The notes beneath the pieces were generated by a model, which was not told the DNA's origin, did not search any database, and saw nothing but the letters and a program-made list of their open reading frames with translations. This document shows positions 15,501 through 24,771 of a DNA stretch of 64,000 bases, piece after piece. The translations under genes and the position numbers were made by a program. Numbering within the stretch: the first letter of the stretch is position 1; every line of letters begins with the position of its first letter. The stretch is from Pardosa pseudoannulata (lineage: Eukaryota > Arthropoda > Arachnida > Araneae > Lycosidae): the NCBI GenBank assembly GCA_032207245.1, contig CM063500.1, positions 63,809,430-63,873,429 of the forward strand, written 5' to 3'.

Positions 15501-18500
15501 AAACATCACAACCGCTAGGTGAACTAACACTATGAGCATCAATGCCAGCAGCAGCATTCCAAACTCATTGACTCTGGTACCAAAATGAAGCACCTTACTA
15601 TTTGGCCATCATCTGGTCACCTCAAATACAGATATAATTTTACAGAAGTAATACAGATCCAATTTAGCATAACTAATAAAGTTATAGTGATATTGAAAAT
15701 AAAAAATTAAATTATAATATAATTATAACAATTCACCTATGTTAAACCACTATGTATATCATTAAACAAAAAGGAATATATACAATTTCTTATTCATTTA
15801 ATCAATTTTATACACCCTAGTTACACATTAACATAAATTAAAACAAAAAAATTATTAAATTTATTCTTAAAATTGCAAAAAAAAAATATTCAAAAAATTC
15901 ATTCTACCCTAAAAATCTTCAAGTTATTATTCATGAAAAACAGCTGCATCTCAAGAATTAATAAAAATAATTATAAAACAAAAATAGTCTAAGTAGTTCA
16001 AATACCTATTTTTCAATTTTGACAATTCCCAAGTTATTGCAGGTGATGAAAATGTTTTGGAACCTTAAAAGAAAAAAAGAAAAAAAAAAAGAAAACACTT
16101 AATATTAGAAACATATGCATTATTTCTAAATATAATATGTTAATAAGACTATAAATTATCAACACTTTAATGTTAATACTAATTACTGCCATGTGAAAAG
16201 ATATAAAAAGATCATTTTTTGGATGATTGGTTTGATAAACTAATTTTACAAATAAATGATATCTGACTAATGAAAAAATAAACACAAAATTTTAGGATTT
16301 AAAACTATTCTCTGCCATAAAAGTTCTATTACAAATAATTTCAATATTACATGTACAATGACAGTTGCATATTTTATGCCATTCAATAAGAAACTTGAGT
16401 TTTTCATATTATTTTGCGACAAGAAATTTAACACAAATGAAATAAAAAATGAGAGCTAAAATTTATTGGGTGCATAAGTTACTTATTTCTGAGCACTAGA
16501 ATACAACAGAACACTAGAATTACTGAGAATAGAAGATATTTATATTTTAACACAAAAAAGATTTACACAAACTCATAATATATATGCTATGTCCAACAAA
16601 CCTTTTGATATGGTTTGGAATGCTGTGGTTAACTTTTTGCACGAGAGCACAGCTATGAATATTCATACCTGTTGTGGCAATTGAACCCACAGATAATAAA
16701 TCTTTTGAATAGGTACATACAATATGTGTTATGTGTACAAGAAATGTATTTCAATAAATGAATGAATGTTTTAAACAACTTCATTTCAGAAATACTGAAT
16801 ATCTAAATCTGAAAGAGATAAATCTGAATAGGTTCCTTCCTAATTATGGTCATTAATATACCATCTATCAAGGAATTTAACTAAAAGTCTATTTCTGTAA
16901 GCATATAAATTTAGTAACAATGTGTGGTAAAAATCAATAACATTAATTTACTTTTAAGTCAATCTTGTAAATTTTCCTTCACCAAATAATGTTGCAAGAA
17001 TGATAAAATGGGCAAGAAGTTTTAGAATAAGTGTAATGTAATACAGAATCCTTGTGATTGAAGAGACTTTTGACAACTCCCCAACCTGAGGGGGGGAAAA
17101 GGCAGTGAATGGACCATAGTTGATGAGACAGACCACCACATCATGTTCTACACAGATGGGATCAAGTTGCAAAATAGAGTTGGTTTTGCTTTCATCATGA
17201 TGAAAAGTACAGTGATACAACATAAAGAAACCTTCAGAAAAAGCGACCATGCTATTGTCTTTATACAATATACAGAGTGGTTAAGTGCATCTCAACTAAG
17301 ATATTTATATCAAGCAGTTATCAAATTAGACTCCAGGTCAGCACTAATGGCTATTAACACAAAAAAGAAAATCAGATTGTGTCTCTCAACAAAAACCTCA
17401 TTAAAGAATCAAAATGTGAGGTCAAACTATAATGGGTCAAGGCCCCCAATGAACAAGTTTTCAGCAAGAAGTTGGATGGACTGGTCAAGCAGACATCAAT
17501 GAAAAGATTCCATAGATGTTGCTGTCAAGCCATCAATCAAGCAGACCTAACTAAAGTTGCTTCAAGACATCCAACTAGCAGAGAGACTGGGATTACAGTG
17601 AAAAGGCCACAAGGTTTTTGATCTAATCCCAATAGTCTCACTCAAGCAACTTCCTGATAACTTCATCTTAAATCAAGTAATTACTGGATATGAGGTTTTT
17701 CTTGAACACTAAGATCATCTATTTGAGCAATCAAATTTGCATTGCTGCAGACTCTCCACTGGAAGCATGTAACACCTCATCTTTGAGTACAACATCATGT
17801 ACACTATCCAGGTTCAGACCATACCTGAGAGTTTTCCTCAAGTTTTCTTTGTCAATTTCTTCAACTCTGATATTAGCAGAGCAGGTATTGTGGGCATCAT
17901 GAACATCTGTGCTCAACTTCTCAAAGAAGATTCCTGAAGCATTGGCTCTTTATATATTGCATATAATTCTTTATTGTATTGTACTATATTTTATGTAATT
18001 GTATATATTCTCTGTATTACTATATGTATTTCCAATAAAAGTAGATAAAAGTTTAATAAGAACATGCTAGGATGTGAAAAGATGTCTCAAAATTGCAGTT
18101 AGAAGACCTTGATTCTCTCTTTGGGACAGCCTCATACGTGAAGTGCAGACAGACGAGTTGTGATGATTAGGTTAGATGATTGCAAAATCTGAAACTGCAA
18201 AGTTAAATACCCTACTATAAAGAAGACAAAGGAGCAGGGCCTGACTAAGATACTTTTGTGCCCAGGGCACAATCCAATTTTTGTGCCCTTCACCCCCATG
18301 CAAATTTATCATGACAAGTTATCATAATTACAGTCATATAAAAATTATAACATTGAATTAGCAAACAGATTTAAGAAATTAGCATTAATGTAATATTAAA
18401 AATCAAAAACACCAAATTTTCATTCCATGTAATCATTATTATCTCTGTTTAGCCATGCTAAAAATTAAGGACTTTTAAAAACCTAGAGTGACCCACTTTT

Positions 18501-21287
18501 TTTATTTTTACCTTGTCACACTCACAAGCTCTGTGCTGCAGAAAATAAATAATAATAGAATTAAAAATAATTTAAATTGATGAGAAGATTTAATTATTTA
18601 CAGTGGTATGTTGCTAATAATCTGTCTTATAAATATACAATAACCCATAGGATAAAAAGGGCACCAGGTTCGTTGAGGGAATTAATTATCAGGTAAATAA
18701 CAGTAAAATCAAAGTAAATAGGAAACAATAGAGTTCATGACAAACACAATTACCTTACAATAATTTATTAAAACTTAACGATGGTAGTGTATGTTTGCAA
18801 TTTTTCCCCCACTTAATATGTGTTTCACGCACCCAACTAAATTTTCATGCCACCTAAAATTTTCGAGCCCAGGGCACGTGCCCCAAGTGCCTGTGCGATA
18901 ATCGGGCTCTACAAAGGAGCTGTAATAACAACAGGTTGTAATTTGTTGCATGGCTTTGGCAAGATCAGCAAAGGAATTCCACTTATATGTCAAATATAGT
19001 CTTTACATCTAGTTACTATACACAGCTCAGACCTTTCAGACAAAAAGCCTTGAAGCAATATCTTTTTCAATATATAACAATGTGATCAATATATTTTTAG
19101 AGTGAAGATAAAAGATGCTTAGAGTGTAAAACAAATTCAAACAGTTCTAGTTTTACAGAGAAATGGCAAATCAGTCCTTTTAAAAAGTTTACTAACTCTC
19201 AATTAATAATTAAATTCCAGAAAATATTCTAAAGCATATATTATATTTTTTATAAAAAATTAATTTTATAGGTATAATTTTTAGGCTTAGATGAATGACA
19301 AATATACAATAGTTATGCATTGCTAAACTGTTATATAGTACAAGATTTATATATTTTCGCAACATATGTCCCAAATTTCTAATCTTCTGTTTCATATCAT
19401 AAAATCAACATGTTAAAAAATAACTGTGTAGCCAGTCAAAATGTTTAAAAAAAAGAAATATAATTTTTAATTAATACAAAAACAGTGGACAAAATTAAAA
19501 ACATACCACAATGCCTGACCCATAATGACTTATTCTAGAAAAGGAAAAGAAAATGTTATAAGTAACAACTTTTATACAGCAAACTATTAAGCAATTATTT
19601 TCTAATATAACATATTACAAACAATACAGTTTAATAATCCTATTATAGTATTTAAGGTAAATAAAATTATTTAGGATTCAATGCTTTTGAAAAAAGGCAT
19701 GTTAATAATTATATTACTTCTTAGTTTTAACAAAATTACTTTTCAAGAAAAATATCAATGATATAACAAATAGTGATTTGGCCAAATAACCAAAATACCA
19801 AATATTCAGCCAAATTTTAAGCCACATAATAAATGTTCAACTGCCATGTAATTACTTTTTTAAAAAGTTTTACTCTTGATTATAATTCTGTAATTAATAT
19901 ATTTTCAAAATTTTAATTAAAAATTAAGTAAATTTGAACTAATTTTAAGGTTAAAAAAATTTAACAACTCAATGAATTTTTTTTATTATAATATGAGTTA
20001 GAATACAATAAATTTATGACTATAATTATATAGTCATGTTTATACTGCATATTATTGATATTATAAAGGGAAGATATTTTAATTGCTAATTAAAATATCC
20101 ATATTTGTATTTTAAAACATGTACAGATTTGCATTTTAACATAAAGGTTTCAGTGCTTGTTTACAAACTTATAATAATAAATTTGCAACAAGAAAATATT
20201 TTTATTTATGTAACACTATTAAATGTATTTAAGTAATATGCCACTTAAACTGAGTAAATGCTAGATTTTCTAATAATTAATGCAAATTTTTGTGAAATAT
20301 ATTGAAAAGAGCCAAACACTGGACAGTGACCAATTATTTGTTACATCCCAAAATCCTAAATAGAACTTTTTAGTAACTTGTCTCTGTCTTACTGTATTTT
20401 ACTATGATCCTACTTTTTGAAGTCTATTTTAATAAGCTATAACACATTCTTTTCTGGCAGCAGGACCCAGATTCTACTGCCAGTCTTTAGATAATAAATT
20501 CACAAATTTTTAAACAATTTTTAAAATTACTTAAATCACTGGGAGTAATATTTGAAACAAGTTCAGGCAAATAGGAAACAGCTGGTGGTTATTATTACTG
20601 TGTTATTAAATGAACTAACCAATTAGCATTAAATCAACTAATAATAAACTTAAGCTTCTAAATGAAAAGCATAGAATCCATACGCCAATAAATGTACGAT
20701 AGGATTATCGGAAAACGTGGTGTTTGAATTTGGCGATTTTCGCCGCCAACTTGGAGAGCTAAGCTTGAAAAAAGATCAAAACAATTATCAAAATAAACTT
20801 AGACCTAACACATTATCTAGAAAAACCAAATGACACATGTGGCCAGTATAGATCTAATATAATAAACTGCCGGTATACAAAAAACTAAGCAAATAGGTTA
20901 CCAAAAGAACCCTTTAGCTCTTTGATGCGATACGGCAGACTAAATCTAGTTTTATAAAATTTTATGCGATTCGATTTAACTGATAGTAAAATGTTTGACA
21001 TTTATACACAATTATACATATTATATACATGCCTTGAAAGAATTAATTTATCTAATTCCGAATAAAATATTAATGTTTGTTTACTGGATATAACTTGACC
21101 ATAACAAGTGAGTCTTTTTCTAGTAAAAAAAAAACAGGACTAAATAAACTGAAGCTTAGATACTACATGAAATGAAGTGGCTTATTTTGTTTTTTACCTT
21201 TAAACTGTTTTTTGACAGTCGTGAAAACGACAACGTCCTTAAGTTTCTTGATACCAGACGAGATGTACAACCACATAATGCTGCCAT
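2309..21287 (-). CDS. DLST: DLST, 2-oxoglutarate dehydrogenase E2 (5' part, continues off left edge)
   Basis: Dihydrolipoyllysine succinyltransferase transfers the succinyl group from E1 through a swinging lipoyl-lysine to CoA, in the mitochondrial matrix (TCA cycle). Exons in transcript order: 21287-21198, 19534-19507, 13947-13873, 11869-11814, 9689-9581, 8545-8286 and 2406-2309; all junctions keep frame. A further candidate exon is 16063-16006. The product has a basic, Ser/Arg-rich start typical of a transit peptide. A biotinyl/lipoyl domain follows, with the lipoylation motif ETDK (Lys about 83). Next come a Pro/Ala/Ser linker without a peripheral subunit-binding domain, as in animal DLST, and the start of the catalytic domain ([20 protein letters not shown]). 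About 239 codons are visible. The HxxxDG active site and the rest of the catalytic domain are not in the window. Introns are full of transposon debris but the splice sites are intact, so the gene looks functional. Confidence 0.93.
3683..4138. mobile_element. piggyBac-type MITE, copy 1
   Basis: Bounded by TTAA on both sides (3679-3682, 4139-4142). Ends are CCCTTTGCCTTA and, inverted, CCTCTTGCCTTA. 456 bp and noncoding. Similar in inverted orientation to 5984-6488. Confidence 0.8.
5984..6488. mobile_element. piggyBac-type MITE, copy 2 (inverted)
   Basis: TTAA at 5980-5983 and 6489-6492, with the same ends as copy 1 but in opposite orientation. It has extra internal repeats of a cttttggccaaa-type unit near its right end (about 6340-6440), which makes it 505 bp. 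Confidence 0.8.
6719..6896 (-). mobile_element. tRNA-derived SINE (family 1)
   Basis: On the minus strand it has a tRNA-like head with an A-box-like TGGCCGAATGGTTAGG and a B-box-like GGGTTCGAATACCAC, a body, and an AT-rich tail. Perfect 14-bp target duplication tgatattggtgaga (6705-6718 and 6897-6910). Confidence 0.85.
6996..8083 (+). mobile_element. piggyBac-type element with internally deleted transposase
   Basis: TTAA at 6992-6995 and 8084-8087. Ends are CCCTTTCGCGCC and, inverted, CCCTTTTGCGAC. Inside, an ATG at 7492 opens an acidic Asp/Ser-rich N-terminus ([13 protein letters not shown], then a stop). Near 7690-7770 a stretch reads [17 protein letters not shown] in one frame. It resembles the cysteine-rich C-terminal finger of piggyBac transposases. 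The catalytic core is missing. 1088 bp. Confidence 0.65.
8286..8545 (-). CDS. DLST: DLST exon: Pro/Ala/Ser linker
   Basis: Encodes about 86 residues, very rich in Pro, Ala, Ser and Val (for example [22 protein letters not shown]), the flexible tether between lipoyl and catalytic domains. It ends GSRTEQR in phase 0, which joins directly to the [12 protein letters not shown] exon. No E3-binding domain is present. Confidence 0.9.
8671..8728. repeat. (TA)n(GA)n microsatellite
   Basis: About 17 TA units followed by about 11 GA units, just upstream of the DLST linker exon in the intron. Confidence 0.9.
8785..8960 (+). repeat. Possible degenerate tRNA-like SINE
   Basis: Starts gggccatttggcacaaaggg and has a B-box-like gggttcagttgt about 40 bp on, with a unique body. 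No target duplication seen; weak. Confidence 0.25.
9581..9689 (-). CDS. DLST: DLST exon: second half of the lipoyl domain
   Basis: Begins [20 protein letters not shown] and runs to ICKLRVG, completing the lipoyl fold (the family has TSV.V.SPA.GVIE.LLV.DG). It is phase 0 at the start and leaves one base, which forms Ala with the next exon. Confidence 0.92.
9828..10712 (-). mobile_element. pogo/Tigger-like element, copy 1
   Basis: Ends are CAGTCTGTATCGGTTATATGG and, inverted, CAGTCAGTACCAGCTATATGG. On the minus strand an ORF start (ATGGTTTCAAAAAGAAAG near 10248-10231) corresponds to the CENP-B-type HTH start of such transposases, but it is broken. A TA microsatellite (about 9860-9889) has grown inside the left end. 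Homologous to 29718-30859. Confidence 0.7.
11814..11869 (-). CDS. DLST: DLST exon: lipoyl-lysine hairpin
   Basis: Encodes [18 protein letters not shown]. The DK lysine is the lipoyl attachment residue at the tip of the beta hairpin, and the intron falls exactly after its codon. The donor is gttagt and the acceptor ttccttatag. Confidence 0.92.
12452..12550. repeat. TA/TATG microsatellite
   Basis: Runs of TA and TATG directly before the first copy of the 0.6-kb tandem duplication. Confidence 0.85.
12550..13150. repeat. 0.6-kb tandem duplication, copy A
   Basis: Direct repeat of 13164-13770, more than 95% identical by eye, with a 13-bp spacer. The plus strand keeps two short open stretches, one containing [20 protein letters not shown]. 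It may be an old coding remnant but I do not recognise it. Confidence 0.9.
13164..13770. repeat. 0.6-kb tandem duplication, copy B
   Basis: Second copy. It differs by small indels (for example loss of 'ca' within agacaatgtct, and an extra tatattttattg insertion), which break the open stretches of copy A. It ends 103 bp before a DLST exon. Confidence 0.9.
13873..13947 (-). CDS. DLST: DLST exon: start of the lipoyl domain
   Basis: Encodes [20 protein letters not shown] then RWDK, the first strands of the lipoyl domain. The pattern VPxxAESxxEGDxRWxK is typical of DLST. Acceptor ctctttttag, donor gtaagt. It enters with one base carried over and leaves one base (G), completed to Ala by the next exon. 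Confidence 0.9.
14250..14696. mobile_element. hAT-type MITE, family B, with 8-bp TSD
   Basis: Terminal inverted repeats CAGGGATGGGCAAACT / AGTTTGCCCATCCCTG. Flanked by a perfect 8-bp duplication gtctaaca (14242-14249 and 14697-14704), the hallmark of hAT transposition. 447 bp and noncoding. Confidence 0.9.
14873..14974 (-). mobile_element. SINE family 1, 3' part, split by a solo LTR
   Basis: Diverged SINE body and tail (ggttgggttggg at the left end). The copy resumes at 15530 after the LTR, with the tRNA-like head in the right-hand piece. Confidence 0.65.
14975..15529 (+). mobile_element. Solo LTR of a Gypsy-type retrotransposon
   Basis: Starts TGTAAG and ends CTAACA (TG..CA with imperfect inverted ends). 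It interrupts a SINE exactly, with a 5-bp target duplication ctata/ctatg. It contains an AATAAA at 15368 on the plus strand, consistent with an LTR read to the right. 555 bp. The open stretch 15017-15298 lies inside it and is not a gene. Confidence 0.65.
15530..15618 (-). mobile_element. SINE family 1, tRNA-like head, split by a solo LTR
   Basis: Continuation of 14873-14974. Includes actctggtaccaaaatgaag and tatttggccatcat, the complement of the A-box side of the family. Confidence 0.6.
16006..16063 (-). CDS. DLST: Candidate optional DLST exon (58 bp)
   Basis: It has a very strong pyrimidine-rich acceptor (ending cttttaag) and an acceptable donor (AATAG|gtattt). Entered from exon 2 it reads open ([18 protein letters not shown]) and leaves two bases. 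It then stays in frame only if the next exon uses an acceptor 13 nt further in (exon 13934-13873). It may be an alternative exon or chance. Confidence 0.3.
16608..16699 (-). mobile_element. SINE family 1, truncated copy
   Basis: Matches the tail side (tggtttggaatgctgtggtt) and part of the B box (gcaattgaacccac); the outermost head is lost. Confidence 0.6.
17098..17935 (+). pseudogene. Decayed non-LTR retrotransposon, RNase H and 3' end
   Basis: Reading [18 protein letters not shown], then DSRSALMAI, corresponds to the start and middle of the RNase H domain of non-LTR polymerases. Later frames give [15 protein letters not shown] and a degenerate His/Cys tail. Several stops and frameshifts. 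An AATAAA-rich stretch near 18035-18040 may mark the old 3' end. Confidence 0.6.
18235..18911. mobile_element. hAT-type MITE, family A, copy 1
   Basis: Perfect 8-bp TSD caaaggag (18227-18234, 18912-18919). Ends are CAGGGCCTGACTAAG and, inverted, TAGAGCCCGATTATC. 677 bp, noncoding, in inverted orientation to 27405-28062. Confidence 0.9.
18920..19506. other. DLST intron, nothing recognised
   Basis: AT-rich intron sequence between the hAT MITE and the 28-bp exon. No ORF, repeat or RNA gene supported. Confidence 0.6.
19507..19534 (-). CDS. DLST: DLST coding exon 2 (28 bp, presequence end)
   Basis: A micro-exon with a good acceptor (ccttttctag) and donor (gtatgt). It encodes NKSLWVRHC plus the first base of a Gly codon. 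Its length (1 mod 3) joins exon 1 in phase 0 to the 13947-13873 exon in the right frame. The frame fit and both consensus splice sites are the support; the peptide itself is not conserved. Confidence 0.6.
19535..21197. other. DLST first intron, nothing recognised
   Basis: Mostly unique AT-rich sequence. A GC-richer patch at 20700-20770 (ggcgattttcgccgcc) has no assigned role. Confidence 0.6.
21198..21287 (-). CDS. DLST: DLST coding exon 1 (start codon, transit peptide)
   Basis: Thirty codons starting [20 protein letters not shown], with Arg, Ser and Leu and no acidic residue, as expected of a mitochondrial presequence. The exon ends AAG before gtaaaaaac, in phase 0. The ATG is the only one near the donor in this frame; the bases upstream (to about 21340) would be 5'UTR. 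The exon was found by position and splicing logic, not by strong homology, because presequences diverge quickly. Confidence 0.75.
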
Positions 21288-22250
21288 CTTTGTGGTTTGG
21301 ATGTTGCCGTGGTCAACCTTCAAATTTTCTCCCTAAAGGTCGTTTATTATTATTTTTTATTTCTGAAAATTTCTTTCTGTTTATAGAATATTAATATTTA
21401 GAGCCATTCTAAATCACTAGTCAGAAGAGATTTTTTTTCTTTAAAATGAAAGAATAGAAAATAACTAAAACAGTTAAAGAAATTTAAAAAAAACTTTTCA
21501 CTGCTTCACTTGATGGTTGATGGAAGTCAGATAATGGAGTCCATTTCAGGGTATATATGTAGAAAGCAAAGTACCCAGTTTTGGAGATTAGTACAATATT
21601 ATTTACATAAATATCATTTCTTTAAATTACAAATATAATATCGGAAGAGAGGCAGGTCTTAAAAATAAGGTAATATGTAAAGCTCTTTCATAAAATAATT
21701 ACAATACATTTCAAAAACATATAACACTGTTCCTAAGTAAATGTAAAAATAAATAGAGGAATTATGGAATATTTAACAATTGGTACACAGTGAGAAACAC
21801 TTGATAAATATCACTAGAAGTTTAATATTCAATTTAGTTATGATGCAGTAGGGGAAAAAAAGCTCAAATCAGGTTCTGTGTCGCCATCTATCTACAGCCG
21901 CGCAAAATAAAATTTAAGTGAAAGAGGGGGAGGAAAATTTGCAATGAGGGATAAAGAAAAATTCTCGGTACCATCTATGGTACTTAGCTTTAATTTGGTC
22001 ATAGCCCATATGCTTCAATAGATTCATAAGGTAAGCTATTTATATTATTGAAGAAATGTTAATGCTTTGATCTCTAATTTATCAGTATTAAGATCCCTCC
22101 TAAAAATACCCTTGGTGAAATACCTGGGAACCTGAGTGACTCTTCTAAGAGTTTAAGTTTGAATTTTCTTTTAAACATCCATATTGGATTGGAGTTCAAC
22201 TGAACACACTGGAACTGTGTAAGTTGCAGAGGGAAGAAGTAGCATCTTTT
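21288..22250. other. DLST 5' flank
   Basis: Upstream of the DLST start, so it should hold the 5'UTR and promoter. No clear TATA or initiator. A CpG patch (gtcgccatc...cagccgcgc, 21880-21905) is the only notable composition change. Confidence 0.4.
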
Positions 22251-22254
22251 ACAT

Positions 22255-23450
22255 CAGAACTTTATATTTTAATGGATAAATAGGAGACTAAACCGGTTAA
22301 CATAAATCACAAATCCTGTTAGACTAGTAAGGAAGAGATTGTAATGAAAATAAGGCATGCAAAGGAAAAAAAGGAAGGAGAGGGGAGAACAGAAATGAGC
22401 ACGAGTCAAGAAAAACTGAGAGCAGAGGAGGAGAATATGATCTAGAGTGTCATCAAAGGGCAATGGGAGGACAAGCGAGATTCATTCGAAAGAGTTAGGT
22501 TTAGGACACAAGTGCACAGATACCCCAAAAATAATAATCTAGATGTCACCCGGGTGAGAATAAATCCAGGAGGTATGTTGGTTGTACAATCCAATTCCTG
22601 GTAGAGTTCACAGTTGAACCAGGTGTACTTGTTTTCGACTCACCAGTCGGGATGGATTTGGAGAATGATATATTCGGGAACTACTAAATTGATGTTTTGG
22701 GTCACATAAGAGCCAAAGCGATTCACACTGTCGATTACTTCATTTCAAATAATGACTTCATGCCCAATGCATCAGAGAAAGGTAAAAAGGCAGTTCTTGT
22801 CGACAGCAGGACGAATTAAATTGTATGTACGGATGATAACATTGGGAGATTTGAAAAGGATGAAATTAAAACTTTGAGAACAGAGAGGCTGTCTGTGACG
22901 AGCCAGTATAAGTGAAGAGAGAAACAGCAAAACACATCACAAGTGTCTCTATCAAGAGGATCGTATTTGTATTAGGAATCAGAGCAGCGATGCCAGTGCT
23001 AGTAGTATCTTTGAAGGTGATGACAGAGGTTATCATATCATCCTTCGACGTGTCAGTAAATATAATGTTGACAATGTAGTTAGTATTTTTTTAAATATGA
23101 CCATCAAATGCTGATGATTTCGGGAGTAAGCTGTTTGTCTTTGAAGGGGATAGGGGGATCATGGGGTGATGATGACGTGGTTCAAGTATTTTAACGGGAG
23201 AGATAGCTAGCGGAAGCGAATAATGGGGTGCAGATTAACATGGTAAGTCTCCAGGAGTTTGAGAGACTTCTGGGATCAGTCAACAAGTGATTATCAGGAA
23301 TATCCAAAGACGCCCCAAACCAATCGCTGAAAATGAACCCATTTGGAAGGGCGATGGACTATAGAAATAGAGAAACCGAAGCACAGGTATAAGGAGTCTA
23401 ACGAGGATGTCAGTGGTAGTTTTGATGGTGGCATAATAGATTTAATCGAG
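22255..23450 (-). pseudogene. Decayed non-LTR retrotransposon with RNase H domain
   Basis: GC-richer than its surroundings. On the minus strand a frame reads IYTDTSKDDMITSVITFKDT then STGIAALIPNT, which resembles an RNase H start. A downstream frame reads DTLDHILLLCSQFFLTRAH, like the His/Cys tail. Many stops. The upstream side abuts the truncated Tc1. Confidence 0.5.
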
Positions 23451-23469
23451 TGATCTTAGGAATCTATCT

Positions 23470-24514
23470 AATCCGAGATATTGTGAATTGGTGGTCTTTG
23501 AACTGAGCTGTGTCCCATGTCATCCCAAATGTGTTCTATTTGATTAAGATTTGGTGAGTTAGGCGGCCAGGACATTAACTGGAATTCAGTATGTTCCTGG
23601 AACCACTCCAACACAATTTTAGCCTTGTGACACGGGGCGTTGTCCTGTTGGAACATTCCATTTTCAGCTGGAAAAACAGAGGTCATGTAAAGGTGCAACT
23701 GGTCCAGAATGATGTTCAGATACCCTGTAGCATTCATAATCTCTTCTACTACAACCACGTCCCCCAAACCATAATACCGCCACCACTGGCCTGTGTATCA
23801 CCCACTGTACACTGAGGGAGCAACTGTTTGCCTGGTATCCTGACACTGCGTGATGAATGACAAACCGTGATTCATCTGACCAGGCAACTCTCTCCCACTG
23901 ATCCATGGACCAGTCGCGACGTTCCCGGGATCAGCGTAGGTGCAGTTAGCAATGACGCTTGGTCAGCAAAGTCACACGATTGGGACGTTTGCTGCTTAGC
24001 CCCATATCCAACAATGTCCGCTGACCAGTGTGCTCCAATTACTTGAACTACTGAACAACTACTGAACAGTATGCTTCTACTTGACCCTGCATTGCATCGG
24101 GTTGTCAGCTGAGCAACTGTCTGGCTTCGATTTTGCTTCACCATGTGAGACAGTCTTCGACGACCTTTTTCTTTGATATTGTGAGGACATCCAACACCAT
24201 GTCGTCTACTGCTGGTTTCACCGTCATTCATCCACTTTGCAAAAGTACTAGCAACTGTAGTTCACGAACAACTCACGAGTCATGCAGTTTTGGAAATACT
24301 TGTTCTGAGCCTTCAAGCCATTACAATCTGCCCTCTATCAAAATTGCTCAGATCCGCAGCCTTTCCCATGATACACTGAAGTAAGTGAAAGAATGATTCT
24401 TCAGACTCTCCAGCAGCAGTTAAATACCACTTCCACTTGATCACATGCTTTCCACGTCATCCAGGCGAGTTCATTGCAAAATGTAGATGGTCATAATGTT
24501 TTGGTTCTTGAGTG
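23470..24514 (-). mobile_element. Truncated Tc1-like element with broken transposase
   Basis: On the minus strand the end CACTCAAGAACCAAAACATT begins at 24514 beside TA (24515-24516). A transposase start follows at 24369 (MGKAADLSNFDRGQIVMA, then a stop). The gene continues in shifted frames: RRLSHMVKQNRSQTVAQLTT; VAWSDESRFVIHH; FQQDNAPCHKAKIVLEWFQ; SPNLNQIEHIWD. All three acidic catalytic residues remain, but at least three frame changes and stops disrupt it. The opposite end is missing near 23470. Confidence 0.85.
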
Positions 24515-24516
24515 TA

Positions 24517-24769
24517 TATCTAAATTTAGTTACTTCATTTAGAATCATTCTATGCCTGCCTGTTACGACAGCTTCATGTGAACATTCTTCCAGCAAGCTG
24601 AAAATGATGAAGTCATATCTACACTCTTCATTAGAATAGGAATGACTGGGGAATATGTCCATTCTGTGCATAGAGAAAAAAAGACTACAAAGAGTTTGAA
24701 ATATGATGAAATTATAGATTTATTTGTGGATGCTAAAGATAGAAAAATGCTATAAATACCCTTTCTTTG
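24517..24769. other. Gap between two Tc1 elements
   Basis: About 250 bp of AT-rich sequence; only shadow ORFs. Confidence 0.5.
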
Positions 24770-24771
24770 TA

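Noticed and set aside
17143..17502. 119-codon plus-strand frame as a host gene
   Set aside because: Matches an RNase H domain of a decayed retrotransposon; stops and frameshifts around it.
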